From NCBI GenBank assembly GCA_036495525.1, contig DASXMR010000118.1, forward strand, positions 1-33,581: DNA of 33,581 bases, written 5' to 3'. Below are positions 7,491-15,144 of the stretch, one piece after another. Made by a program: the position numbers and the translations under genes. The stretch comes from DASXMR01 sp036495525. Its GTDB lineage: Bacteria; Actinomycetota; Actinomycetes; Streptosporangiales; Streptosporangiaceae. Every line of letters starts with the position of its first letter. The first letter of the stretch is position 1. The notes beneath the pieces were generated by a model. That model ran no database searches and was not told the DNA's origin. It saw nothing but the letters and a program-made list of their open reading frames with translations.

Positions 7491-8531
7491 GTGACCGTCG
7501 ATGCCACCGCCTTGCAGGAGGCGCTCGCCAAGACCGCGGAGGATCACGGGCCTGGCCTTTACGGCCTGGTCACCGAAGACGGGGCGGAGGTGTTCGCCGG
7601 CACCGCCGGGGTTGCCGACCTGCAGCAGCCGCGTCCGATCGAGGCGCGTGACCGCTACCGGATCGGCAGCATCACCAAGGTGTACGTCAGCACGCTGGTG
7701 CTGCAGCTGATCGCGGAAGGCGCGCTGGCTTTCAACACGACGCTGCAGGACCGGCTGCCGGGGCTGGTGCCGGGCGGCGACGTGATCACCGCGGAACTGC
7801 TGCTGCGGATGCGCTCAGGGCTGCCCGACTACCTCGGGCCGCTGCTCGGCGATCCGACGGCCGGGCCGCCGGACCTGTCGGTGCTGCAGCAGTACTGGTC
7901 GCCGGCCCAGCTGGTGCAGGCTGCGCTCACCGCGCCAGGCCGGCTGCCGCCCGATACCCAGTACCGGTACAGCAGCACCGACTTCATCCTGCTCGGCATG
8001 CTGGTGGAGCAGGCCACCGGTGAGCGCGTCGACGCGCAGCTGTGGCAGCGCATCTTCCGGCCCCTGGGGCTGGACGACACCACGTTCCCCACCGTCGATC
8101 CCCAGTTGCGCGGTCCGCACGCCAAGGGCTACATCCGGTTCTCGGCTGACTCGCCGTACGCAATCGAGCTGACCACGATGACGCCGTCAGAGTCGTGGAC
8201 GGCCGGCGCGATAGTCGCGACCGCCGCGGACGTCGCGGCGTTCTTCGACGGCCTGCTCGGCGGGCGGCTGCTGCCAGCTGAGTACCTGGCCCGGATGACG
8301 GAGGGCAGTGAGCGACTCGACCAGTACCGGTCCCGTGGCCTTGGCCTTGTCCGGCTCGACTTCGGTACCGGCGCCATCGCCTACGGCCACCAGGGCGGGA
8401 TGCCGGGCTACACCTCGGTCGCGGCGCGGACCGAGTCCGGTCGCGCCGTGGTGCTCTGGCAGAACGGGGCCGACATGCACGATCCGCTGTCGTCCGACTC
8501 GCCCTTCATGCAGGCAGCACTGGCCCAGTAA
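7491..8531 (+). CDS. Serine hydrolase, D-Ala-D-Ala carboxypeptidase-like (S12/beta-lactamase fold)
   Basis: 346 residues from GTG 7491. The motifs are SITK (S60, K63) for nucleophile and base, Y160-S-S162 in YRYSSTDF as the second motif, and H299-Q-G-G302 in YGHQGGMPGYTS as the KTG equivalent. This is the layout of Streptomyces R61-type DD-peptidases and related esterases. Unlike R61 it lacks a signal peptide, so a wall-directed DD-peptidase role is doubtful; a cytoplasmic esterase or amidase is possible. It lies 179 bp behind the first serine hydrolase, with only a GC-rich spacer between them. Its TAA stop lies inside the first unit of a 15-bp tandem repeat. Confidence 0.88.
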   Translation: MTVDATALQEALAKTAEDHGPGLYGLVTEDGAEVFAGTAGVADLQQPRPIEARDRYRIGSITKVYVSTLVLQLIAEGALAFNTTLQDRLPGLVPGGDVITAELLLRMRSGLPDYLGPLLGDPTAGPPDLSVLQQYWSPAQLVQAALTAPGRLPPDTQYRYSSTDFILLGMLVEQATGERVDAQLWQRIFRPLGLDDTTFPTVDPQLRGPHAKGYIRFSADSPYAIELTTMTPSESWTAGAIVATAADVAAFFDGLLGGRLLPAEYLARMTEGSERLDQYRSRGLGLVRLDFGTGAIAYGHQGGMPGYTSVAARTESGRAVVLWQNGADMHDPLSSDSPFMQAALAQ

Positions 8532-8570
8532 GCACTGGCGCGGTAAGGACCGGCGCAGTAAGCACCGGCG
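8526..8570 (+). repeat. 15-bp tandem repeat, three copies, over the stop codon
   Basis: Units at 8526-8540, 8541-8555 and 8556-8570 have consensus CAGTAAGCACCGGCG with one to three differences each. A degenerate fourth may follow. The first unit carries the Gln-TAA end of the serine hydrolase gene. Confidence 0.65.
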
Positions 8571-8597
8571 TGCTGAGCGCTGCCGCGATCCGGGCGT

Positions 8598-8628
8598 TTG
8601 ACTTCGAGCACGCTCTAACCGGAAGACT
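8598..8628 (+). promoter_or_regulatory. MerR-type promoter/operator of the merR-like gene
   Basis: TTGACT (8598-8603) is a consensus-like -35. Nineteen bp later AAGACT (8623-8628) can serve as -10. Inside the over-long spacer sits a dyad TTCGAGC-AC-GCTCTAA (8603-8618) with one mismatch. Long-spacer promoters with a central dyad are the hallmark of MerR regulation. The distance to ATG 8635 implies a leaderless message. The same 12-mer TTGACTTCGAGC occurs before the aldo/keto reductase gene. Confidence 0.7.
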
Positions 8629-8634
8629 GGCCGG

Positions 8635-9066
8635 ATGACCTCCGCCGACCTGACCATCGCCGAGGTGGCCGAGCGCACCGGCCTGACTCGGCACACGCTG
8701 CGTTATTACGAGCGCGACGGGCTGATGCTGGCTGTCGGCCGGGCCGGTTCCGGGCATCGCCGGTACTCAGAACGTGACCTGGGCTGGATCGAGCTGATCT
8801 CCAAGCTGCGCGCGACCGGCATGCCGATCCGCGAAGTGCGCCGTTACGCCGAGCTGGTGAGGGCCGGCGACGGTAACGAGGACCAGCGGCTCGCGCTGCT
8901 GCGTGCCCACCAGGAGCGGGTCCGCAGGCAGCTCGACACGATGGCGGCCCACCTCGGCGCCATCGACATGAAGATCAGCTACTACGCCGGCGCGGCCGGG
9001 ACGTGCGAGTCGCAGGACAGCCACCTCAGTTCGCCGCGTCCAGCAGCTGCCGGTGTTCCGGGCTGA
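8635..9066 (+). CDS. MerR-family transcriptional regulator
   Basis: 143 residues. The N-terminal winged helix (LTIAEVAERTGLTRHTLRYY, then RRYSERDLGWIELISKLRATG) is typical of MerR, and it is followed by the dimerisation helix (about residues 80-115). The C-terminus has one Cys (GTCESQ) and no metal-site pair, so it belongs to the effector-binding rather than the metal group. The start has no Shine-Dalgarno and coincides with the predicted transcription start. Its 3' end overlaps the converging aldo/keto reductase gene by 41 bp. The shared promoter element suggests that it controls both itself and that reductase. Confidence 0.93.
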   Translation: MTSADLTIAEVAERTGLTRHTLRYYERDGLMLAVGRAGSGHRRYSERDLGWIELISKLRATGMPIREVRRYAELVRAGDGNEDQRLALLRAHQERVRRQLDTMAAHLGAIDMKISYYAGAAGTCESQDSHLSSPRPAAAGVPG

Positions 9067-10018
9067 GCTGAAGGTCGACCGCCGCCAGGCTCTCGTCGAG
9101 CTGCGCGACCGAGGAGGCACCGACGAGCGGCACGACCGGTAGCTCGCCGCCGATCAGCCACCCCAGCACCACCTGGTTGGCCGTCGCGCCAGTCTCCTTC
9201 ACGACCTGATCGAGTGCCGTGAGCCGGCTCCGGGTCCCCGGGTGGTCGTAGCCGCGGTCCGGTTCGGAGTCCGCACGGGTGTAGGCGCCGTTCAGCAGGG
9301 GCGAGTACGCCACCAGCGTCATCCCCGGCTCGGCGCGCAGGTAGCTCAGGATCGACCCGTCCGCGACGCCGATCTCGCCATCCGGCGAGAAGCGCAGATC
9401 GGGAATGTCGGTACGCATGCGCAAGTACGTGTGGTGATACTGCAGCACGTCAGCTCTGGCGCTCCCGGCGGCGACCGCTAGGCCACGCGCCCGCTCCAGC
9501 TGCCAGGCCCAGTGATTACTCAGGCCGAGCAGCCCGACCGCGCCTTCAGCGACCAGTTCCCCGAACGCGGCGACCTGCTCGTCCAGCGGAACCCCGGTCT
9601 GGTCGGGGATGTGCGCGTAGTAAAGGTCGATCCGCTGCACGCCGAGCCGTTCCCGGCTGCGCTCGCTGGCCTGGATGATCGCCGCGCGTGACAGGCCTTC
9701 CCGCGGGGTGTCGAAGCTGGCAGCGGGCGCGACGGGCCGGCCGCCCACCTTCGTCGCGATGGTGACCTCGTCGCCGATGCCGCGGCTGGCACGCCACCGG
9801 CCGAGCAGCGCCTCGCTCTCGCCGCCCTGCGTTCCGTTGACAAAGAACAGGTAGTTGTTCGACGTGTCGATGAAGTTCCCGCCGGCCGCCACGTACCTGT
9901 CCAGGATCGCGAAAGACGTGGCTTCGTCGGTCGTCGTGCCAAACCGCATCGCGCCGAGGCTGAGCACGCTGACCTTGCGCGCCGAGGCCGGGTCAGTTCC
10001 GATCGTCGTGTATCGCAT
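9026..10018 (-). CDS. Aldo/keto reductase
   Basis: 330 residues. The start MRYTTIGTDPASARKVSVLS leads into the (beta/alpha)8 fold. The catalytic tetrad is visible: D51 (GGNFIDTSNNY), Y56, K90 (TIATKVGG) and H136 (DLYYAHIPDQ). The cofactor-site region near the C-terminus reads VVPLVGASSVAQLDESLAAV. It should reduce aldehydes or ketones with NADPH in the cytoplasm; the substrate is unknown. An open frame runs upstream to 10279 but is low-complexity, whereas ATG 10018 starts the fold and is placed exactly at the predicted transcription start behind a MerR-type promoter. It is convergent with the MerR gene and probably regulated by it. Confidence 0.93.
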   Translation of the reverse strand: MRYTTIGTDPASARKVSVLSLGAMRFGTTTDEATSFAILDRYVAAGGNFIDTSNNYLFFVNGTQGGESEALLGRWRASRGIGDEVTIATKVGGRPVAPAASFDTPREGLSRAAIIQASERSRERLGVQRIDLYYAHIPDQTGVPLDEQVAAFGELVAEGAVGLLGLSNHWAWQLERARGLAVAAGSARADVLQYHHTYLRMRTDIPDLRFSPDGEIGVADGSILSYLRAEPGMTLVAYSPLLNGAYTRADSEPDRGYDHPGTRSRLTALDQVVKETGATANQVVLGWLIGGELPVVPLVGASSVAQLDESLAAVDLQLSPEHRQLLDAAN

Positions 10019-10025
10019 GCGCGCC

Positions 10026-10056
10026 ACGCTCGCAGTTCGCGCGCGCTCGAAGTCAA
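10026..10056 (-). promoter_or_regulatory. MerR-type promoter/operator of the aldo/keto reductase gene
   Basis: On the minus strand TTGACTTCGAGC occupies 10056-10045, continuing as GCGCGCGAAC to form a dyad like that before the merR gene. With TTGACT as -35 and a 19-bp spacer, the -10 (GAGCGT, 10031-10026) is poor, as is common for activator-dependent MerR promoters. From the first T to the ATG is 38 bp here and 37 bp at the merR gene. Confidence 0.7.
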
Positions 10057-10106
10057 CTTGGCACCGCGGCAGCTGAGGCCTGCGAGTCGGGCTGATCCGA
10101 GCCGGA

Positions 10107-11279
10107 CTAGCCCTCGGCTGGTCGCTGAGGTGATCGGTCGGCCCGCCGGGGCGGGCCGGCTGCTGGCAGGCGGCCGGCTGCCAGCTGGTCAGGGCGGCCC
10201 CAGGCTGCTGGCTGGTCAGGGCGGCCCCCGGATGCAGGCTGGTCAGGGCGGCCCCCGGATGCAGGCTGGTCCTCCGCATCCGGGGGCGCGGCCGCCGTGA
10301 CCGGCCGGCCGGAGCGTCGCTCGGCCAGCAGGCTGGTTGCCGTCACGATCGCCAGCACCCCGCCGATGACGGCCAGCGACAGCTCGGTGCTGATGTGCGG
10401 CACTGCGACCGGGCCGAGGTGGTGCACGCCGGACGCCGCCAGTGCCTCGGCGATCAGCTTGACCCCGATGAAGCCAAGGATGATCGCCAGGCCGATCGAC
10501 AGGTGCCGCAGCCGGCCCAGCAGGCCACCGAGCAGGAAGTACAGCTGCCGCAGTCCGAGCAGCGCGAAGGCGTTGGCGGTGAAGACCAGGTACGGGTCGC
10601 GAGTCAGGCCGAACACCGCCGGGATCGAGTCGAGCGCGAAGACCAGGTCGGTCGCGGCGATCGCCAGGATCAGGAACAGCAGCGGGGTGGCGAGCAGCCG
10701 TCCGCCCGCCCGGCTGAACAGGCGGCCGCCGTCGCACTCATTGCTGACCGGGACGATCCTGCTCAGCCCGCGTGCCATCAGCCCCGGACTCGGCTGCTCA
10801 GCCTGCTGGTGCCGGCTGGCGACCAGGCGCACGGCGGTGATCAGCAGCAGAGCGCCGAATAGGTAGAGCACCCAGCTGAACCGGTTGATCGCGGACGCGC
10901 CAGCCGCGATGAACGCGCCGCGCAGCAGCAGCGCCATCACGACGCCGAGCAGCAGTACCCGGCTGTGCAGCTCGCGCGGTACCGCCGAGCGGCCGATCAG
11001 CAGCACGAAGATGAACAGGTTGTCCAGCGACAGGCTGTATTCGGTGAGCCAGCCGGCGTAGAACTGGCTGGCCGCCGCCGGATGGCCGAGCCAGGCCACG
11101 CCGAGGCCGAACAGCACGGCCAGGCCGGCCACCGCGACGGTATACAGCGCCGCGGAGCGCAGCCGCACCTGGCGCGCGCCGTGCCGGATGCCGATCACGA
11201 GCTCGGTGCCGAGGATCAGCACCAGGGCTCCTATGGTGGCGGCCCAGACCCACGCCGGGACCGTGAGGGCGCCTGCCAT
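10107..11279 (-). CDS. TerC-family integral membrane protein
   Basis: 390 residues with about 8-9 membrane segments over residues 5-325. Diagnostic TerC sequences are SLSLDNLFIFVLLI (acidic D86 in a membrane helix), the second half-repeat ATDLVFALDSIPAVFGLTRD and FTANAFALLGLRQLYFLLGG. TerC/Alx relatives are implicated in tellurite resistance and Mn2+ efflux. After the last helix there is a ~60-residue polar tail with 9-residue repeats (DQPASGGRP and variants) encoded by 27-bp tandem DNA repeats. The ATG 11279 lies 49 bp inside the 3' end of the upstream M50 gene, so the two are probably co-translated. The tail is presumably cytoplasmic and disordered. Confidence 0.92.
   Translation of the reverse strand: MAGALTVPAWVWAATIGALVLILGTELVIGIRHGARQVRLRSAALYTVAVAGLAVLFGLGVAWLGHPAAASQFYAGWLTEYSLSLDNLFIFVLLIGRSAVPRELHSRVLLLGVVMALLLRGAFIAAGASAINRFSWVLYLFGALLLITAVRLVASRHQQAEQPSPGLMARGLSRIVPVSNECDGGRLFSRAGGRLLATPLLFLILAIAATDLVFALDSIPAVFGLTRDPYLVFTANAFALLGLRQLYFLLGGLLGRLRHLSIGLAIILGFIGVKLIAEALAASGVHHLGPVAVPHISTELSLAVIGGVLAIVTATSLLAERRSGRPVTAAAPPDAEDQPASGGRPDQPASGGRPDQPAAWGRPDQLAAGRLPAAGPPRRADRSPQRPAEG
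10184..10264 (-). repeat. 27-bp minisatellite in the TerC tail, with an adjacent inverted repeat
   Basis: Three units (10184-10210, 10211-10237, 10238-10264); units 2 and 3 are identical, and a truncated fourth starts at 10265. On the minus strand each encodes nine residues, DQPASGGRP-like. The end also forms a perfect 12-bp inverted repeat GCCCCCGGATGC (10251-10262) / GCATCCGGGGGC (10276-10287). Confidence 0.8.
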
Positions 11280-12568
11280 AACCAGGCGCTGGCGCCCCCG
11301 GCCGGCCGCACCCCGGACGCCGGCCGCAGCCTGCCGAGCAGGCTGGCCCTGGACAGGTCAGCCGGGGTCAGCACGCCGGCCGGCTCGCCGTGCTGGCCGA
11401 GGACCAGCGCGTGCCCGGCCGTGTGCGCGGCCGCCGGGATCCGCGGCCAGCCGGAGAACTTCCCGATCAGGCTGCTCAGCGGCTCGTCAGCGCTGGTCGT
11501 CACCACGTACTTGAGCGGCGTGGCGACATCACGCAGCCGGACGCTGTCGCGCTGCCCGGCCGGGACCAGCGCGAGCTGGCTGAGCGTGAGGATGCCGGCG
11601 GGCCCGCCGTCGAAGTCCCGCAGCGCGAACGCGGTCGCCATCGGCCCGGCCACGCCGCCGTGCTGGTCCTCGTCCCGGCCGGCCAGGTAAGACGCGACGG
11701 TCTGCCAGGACTGCAGCGGCTGGCCAAGCCCGTCCACCGCGACGACATCGCGTACCAGCAGGCCGGCCAGCGCCGTCGTGACGGCCTGGCGCCGGGCCTC
11801 GGCCCTGGACGTGACGTAGGCCAGCACGCCGATCACCGACAGCCACAGCCCGGCGGGGAAGCCGAACAGCAGCAGGACCAGGCCGCCGGCTGTCAGGGCG
11901 GCGCCGGACCACCGGCCCGCCCTGGCCGCGACGGCGGTAGCCCTGGCCGGATCGCCCGAGCGCGCCCACGTCAGTGCTCGGACGATCCGGCCGCCATCGG
12001 GTCCGGTGCCGGGGATCAGGCTGAGGACCCCGAAGGAGGCATTGATCACGGCGGCTGCGGCGAGCACGAGCACGATCAGCCGGTCGGCGCCGAGCAGGCC
12101 GGCGCCAGCGGCCGCCGCCGCCGTGACGGCCGCCCCGCTGAGACTGGCAAGCGGGCCTGCCAGCGCGGCTCGCCACTGCGCCCGCGGGCCGGGCAGCTCG
12201 GTGTCGCCGTGCCCGGTGGCGCCGGCGAAGCCGATGCTCATCTCGCTCAGCGCGGACCCGTGCCGGCGGCCCGTGCGCACGTGCGCTAGCTCGTGCAGCA
12301 CGAGGCTGGCCAGCAGCATTGCCGCGACGGCCAGGCCGGCCGCCAGGTAGGCGGCCGATGACCGCCCGCCCGCGTACTCGGGCAGGCTGACGGCGCTGAG
12401 CACGGTGGCCAGCAGCGCGAGTACCCCGGCGCCGGTGGTGAAGCGGACCGACACCCCGGCGATCCGCAGTCCCCGCGCCCCCTGCCGTGCCGGGGGCCCC
12501 GGTCGATCGCCGGATCCGTCAGCGCCGCGATGCGGGCGGGTGCCCGGCGGGCGCGTGCTCGTTGCCAT
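11231..12568 (-). CDS. Site-2 protease-type M50 zinc metallopeptidase with CBS-like C-terminus
   Basis: 445 residues. A basic, disordered N-terminus (1-37) is followed by membrane helices. The zinc motif HELAH is at 92-96 (LVLHELAHVRTG), and the third ligand region IPGTGPDGGRI (D191) matches the family NPxPDG motif. Residues ~275-440 resemble a pair of CBS domains (GGPAGILTLSQLALVP; GEPAGVLTPADLS), as in actinobacterial Rv2625c-like proteins. Such enzymes cut membrane-embedded substrates, often anti-sigma factors; the substrate is unknown. ATG 12568 is preceded by GGGAGGAC at good spacing. Its last 49 bp overlap the terC start. Confidence 0.88.
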   Translation of the reverse strand: MATSTRPPGTRPHRGADGSGDRPGPPARQGARGLRIAGVSVRFTTGAGVLALLATVLSAVSLPEYAGGRSSAAYLAAGLAVAAMLLASLVLHELAHVRTGRRHGSALSEMSIGFAGATGHGDTELPGPRAQWRAALAGPLASLSGAAVTAAAAAGAGLLGADRLIVLVLAAAAVINASFGVLSLIPGTGPDGGRIVRALTWARSGDPARATAVAARAGRWSGAALTAGGLVLLLFGFPAGLWLSVIGVLAYVTSRAEARRQAVTTALAGLLVRDVVAVDGLGQPLQSWQTVASYLAGRDEDQHGGVAGPMATAFALRDFDGGPAGILTLSQLALVPAGQRDSVRLRDVATPLKYVVTTSADEPLSSLIGKFSGWPRIPAAAHTAGHALVLGQHGEPAGVLTPADLSRASLLGRLRPASGVRPAGGASAWLWQAPSRSRRGSGPPP

Positions 12569-12722
12569 ACCGTCCTCCCTGGCCAGGCGGCTGCTGCCGC
12601 GCTGGCCTGTAGAGATAGTCTTCTTTGCCGGGAGCACGCTGTCACTGGGCAGACTCGGACGATAACCGGATCGGTAAGTTGCGCGGTTCCGGCAAGATAG
12701 CTATTCATCCAGGAGGATCGAA
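12569..12722. promoter_or_regulatory. Divergent promoter region (M50 protease / PucR-type regulator)
   Basis: This 154-bp spacer must hold both promoters. It has an ATAGCTAT palindrome near 12697-12704 and a strong AGGAGG (12711-12716) before GTG 12723. I could not place a clear -35/-10 pair on either strand. Confidence 0.35.
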
Positions 12723-14006
12723 GTGCCTGCGGAGCACACCGGGGATCCGGACCTGGCCGCGATCACCCGCGCAGCCAGCAGGGAGGCGGGCGGCGTGCCG
12801 CCCGAGCTGCTCGGCAGTTACCTGCCGGCCGTGCTGGACGCCGCCAGGACCGGCCGCCGGCTCGCCGCGGCCGAGCTAGCGGCCTGTGGTCGCTCGGGCG
12901 AGCAGGCTGCCGAGGATGGGGTCGCGCTGCGCGGACTGGTGGATCTCTACCTGTCCGCGACCTGGCGGCTGTGGCGCGAGTTGCGCGAGCGCCGTGACCC
13001 AGCCTCGCTGCACGACGCCGGGCTTGCCGTGCTGCGGGCAGCCGACGACGCGGTAGCCGCCACGGCCGGCGGCTTCGAGCACGCGCACCTCGGTGTGGCC
13101 AGGCGGCAGGAGGCCGAGCGGATCGAGTTTGTCGACGACCTGCTGGCCGGACGCGGCGGGATGGCCGACCTGGTCACCCGCGGGGCACGTTTCGGCCTGC
13201 GGCTGGCCGGGCCGCACCAGGTGCTGGTCGCGGCCGGTAGCGGCGTGGCCGGCCGGGGTGGCAGCGGATCAGCGAGGCTGCCGGTGCCGGCCGCTGACCA
13301 GCTGGTCGCCAGGGCGGCCGGGGCGGCGCCTTCGCTGCTGGTGGCCAGGGGCGGGCGGCTGGTCGCGGTGGTTGGCGGCGCGGGCGAGGAGGCGGCGCTG
13401 GCCGGAAGCGCACTCGCCGCCGGCCTGAGCGAGAGCTACCGCGACGGCGGGAACAATGGCGATGCCGGTCGCGGGGACGCTGGCGATCTCGGGACCGCTC
13501 GCGGCGGCCAGCCGCTGGCCGGCTGGCGGGTGGCGGTCGGCCGGCCGCACCTGGGTCCCAGCGGGGTGCTGCAGTCCTATGACGAGGCCGTCGACGCGCT
13601 GGACGTGGCGGACCGCCTTGGCCTGCCCGACCGCCTGGTGCTCGCCGCTGACCTGCTCGTCTACCGGGTGCTGCTGCGGGACCGCGCCGCGATGGCTGAC
13701 CTGGTCGGCGCTGTGCTGGTGCCGCTGCAGGCTGCGCGCGGCGGCGCCAAGCCGCTGCTTGACACGCTGGAGGCCTACTTCGCTAGCGGCGGCGTCGCGG
13801 CGAGAACGGCCCGCCGGATGCACCTGTCCGTGCGCGCTGTCACCTACCGGCTCGCCCGGGTACGGCAGCTGACGGGCCGCGACCCAGCTGACCCGGCAGC
13901 CGCGCTAGCACTGCAGGTCGCCGTCATCGGCGCGCAGCTGCTCGGCTGGCCGGCCACGTCGCTGAGTGAGGAGCAGGGTCAGGGGACCACGATGACCGGG
14001 CACTGA
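12723..14006 (+). CDS. PucR/CdaR-type helix-turn-helix regulator
   Basis: 427 residues from GTG 12723, six bases after AGGAGG. The N-terminal ~120 residues are helical and resemble the sensory region of actinobacterial PucR proteins. The centre has the GGDEF-like CdaR region, with a Gly/Asp-rich low-complexity insert near residues 240-265 (DGGNNGDAGRGDAGDLG). The C-terminus is the PucR HTH: LLDTLEAYFASGGVAARTAR, then LSVRAVTYRLARVRQLTGRD. Such proteins usually activate catabolic genes in response to a metabolite; no adjacent catabolic gene is seen. The 3' end overlaps the converging universal stress protein gene by 28 bp. Confidence 0.9.
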   Translation: MPAEHTGDPDLAAITRAASREAGGVPPELLGSYLPAVLDAARTGRRLAAAELAACGRSGEQAAEDGVALRGLVDLYLSATWRLWRELRERRDPASLHDAGLAVLRAADDAVAATAGGFEHAHLGVARRQEAERIEFVDDLLAGRGGMADLVTRGARFGLRLAGPHQVLVAAGSGVAGRGGSGSARLPVPAADQLVARAAGAAPSLLVARGGRLVAVVGGAGEEAALAGSALAAGLSESYRDGGNNGDAGRGDAGDLGTARGGQPLAGWRVAVGRPHLGPSGVLQSYDEAVDALDVADRLGLPDRLVLAADLLVYRVLLRDRAAMADLVGAVLVPLQAARGGAKPLLDTLEAYFASGGVAARTARRMHLSVRAVTYRLARVRQLTGRDPADPAAALALQVAVIGAQLLGWPATSLSEEQGQGTTMTGH

Positions 14007-14845
14007 GCGTGCCTGGCCAGCCACACCGACACCGAGCCGGCCAGGTGGTGCCAAGGGCGGCCAGATACGCCGATGATCAGCGCGTCCGCATGGTACTCGG
14101 TGGCTGCGGCGGCCAGTTCCCTGGCGGGCGTGCCGCAGCGGGTCACCATGCTCACGTCCAGGCCGTCCAGGTCGCACGCAGCCAGCAGCTGGCCGCGCAG
14201 CCAGCGGGTCATGTGCTCGCGATCGGCGACCGCGCCGACGACCATCCCGGTCAGCGGCTCGCAGAAGATCCCCGGCGGCGCGACGTGCACGATCAGCAGC
14301 GGCTCGGCCAGCCGGCGCGCCATGCCGGTCGCGTACGCCAGCGCGTTGTGGCTGGCCGGCGAGCCGTCGAAGCCGACGAGGATCGGATGGCTGGTGTCCG
14401 GGCAAGGCTGCGCGGCCGGCTTCGCGGCGGGCTCGGGCTGGTGCCCTGGCAGGTCGGCCAGACCCGGCTGCTCGGAGTGCTGCTGGCCTTCGGTGCCCTC
14501 GCGCTGGACGCGGTGCTGCGGCTGGCCGGTGTCGTCCTGGCCAGCGAGCGCGCCGTCCGGTGGCTGACTGACGCCCGCGGGTCCGGTGCTGCTGCCGGTC
14601 TCGGGGCGGTGCTCGGGCCGGGCATGCTCCTCAGGCAGACTGGGCTGCGGCTGGCCGGTTCGTGCCTGGCCTGGCTGCCCGGGCACGGACGGAACGCCGC
14701 TCGGCCTGGCCGACGCCCGGCGCCGGGCAGCCCATTGCTGCCGGGCAGCCCGCAACGGCGGTACCCGCCGTGCTGGCTGGCCAGAGCTTGACTGTGGCTC
14801 CGACTGCTGCATCGCCTTCGTCCCTGTGCATCCATGTTCGCGCAT
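13979..14845 (-). CDS. Universal stress protein with long disordered N-terminus
   Basis: 288 residues from ATG 14845 (an in-frame ATG at 14812 with GAAGG upstream is an alternative). Residues ~150-288 are a UspA domain: HPILVGFDGSPASHNALAYA, LLIVHVAPPG, and the end segment ALIIGVSGRPWHHLAGSVS followed by CPVIVVP. The G-x2-G nucleotide loop is present, but the gap to the following GS is 7 rather than the usual 9 residues, so ATP binding is uncertain. The first ~150 residues are Gln/Pro/Gly/Ser-rich low complexity, unusual for UspA proteins, which are normally 140-150 or ~290 residues with two Usp domains. An AT-rich palindrome lies just upstream. Confidence 0.85.
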   Translation of the reverse strand: MREHGCTGTKAMQQSEPQSSSGQPARRVPPLRAARQQWAARRRASARPSGVPSVPGQPGQARTGQPQPSLPEEHARPEHRPETGSSTGPAGVSQPPDGALAGQDDTGQPQHRVQREGTEGQQHSEQPGLADLPGHQPEPAAKPAAQPCPDTSHPILVGFDGSPASHNALAYATGMARRLAEPLLIVHVAPPGIFCEPLTGMVVGAVADREHMTRWLRGQLLAACDLDGLDVSMVTRCGTPARELAAAATEYHADALIIGVSGRPWHHLAGSVSVWLARHAQCPVIVVP

Positions 14846-14868
14846 CTGGGAACATAACGCCAGTCACG

Positions 14869-14890
14869 TTAGTTTGTATAAGCAAACTAA
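14869..14890. promoter_or_regulatory. AT-rich palindrome upstream of the universal stress gene
   Basis: TTAGTTTG-TATAAG-CAAACTAA is a perfect 8-bp inverted repeat in an otherwise ~70% GC region, 24 bp upstream of ATG 14845. On the minus strand the spacer area offers a TATACA -10-like hexamer, so a repressor bound here would block the promoter. MarR- or TetR-type operators look like this; the regulator is not identified. Confidence 0.55.
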
Positions 14891-15029
14891 TTTTAGCACT
14901 CCAGGCAACCCCAGACGTGCTCATCGGCGCAGCACGTGTCGTCCAGCGGGCCCGGCCGCCAAGGGGGGCAGGCCAGGCCGACGCCTCGGGGGTCATCCCC
15001 TCGGCACGGCGCCGCCCTGAGCACAGGCG

Positions 15030-15063
15030 GCGGGGCCTGGCGGCGACGGCCGCCAGGCCCCGC
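15030..15063 (-). terminator. Perfect 15-bp hairpin terminator behind the beta-helix gene
   Basis: GCGGGGCCTGGCGGC (15030-15044) and its exact complement (15049-15063) are separated by GACG. It lies 82 bp past the stop of the minus-strand beta-helix gene. There is no long U-tract, typical of actinobacterial stem-only terminators. Confidence 0.75.
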
Positions 15064-15144
15064 GTGCGCCTGCTTGTCAGTCCCGGCCGGGGCCAGATCC
15101 GCTGCCCGCTGGATGCGGCTGGATGCTGGCGTCGGCCGCCCTGG

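Noticed and set aside
10184..10264. CRISPR array
   Set aside because: The repeats are contiguous without spacers and encode in-frame protein repeats.
10019..10279. Upstream start of the aldo/keto reductase at 10279
   Set aside because: The added 87 residues are translated from the TerC-tail repeats and the MerR promoter; ATG 10018 starts the fold.
14869..14894. Palindrome plus TTTT read as an intrinsic terminator
   Set aside because: The stem has only two G-C pairs and no gene ends nearby; an operator or promoter element fits better.
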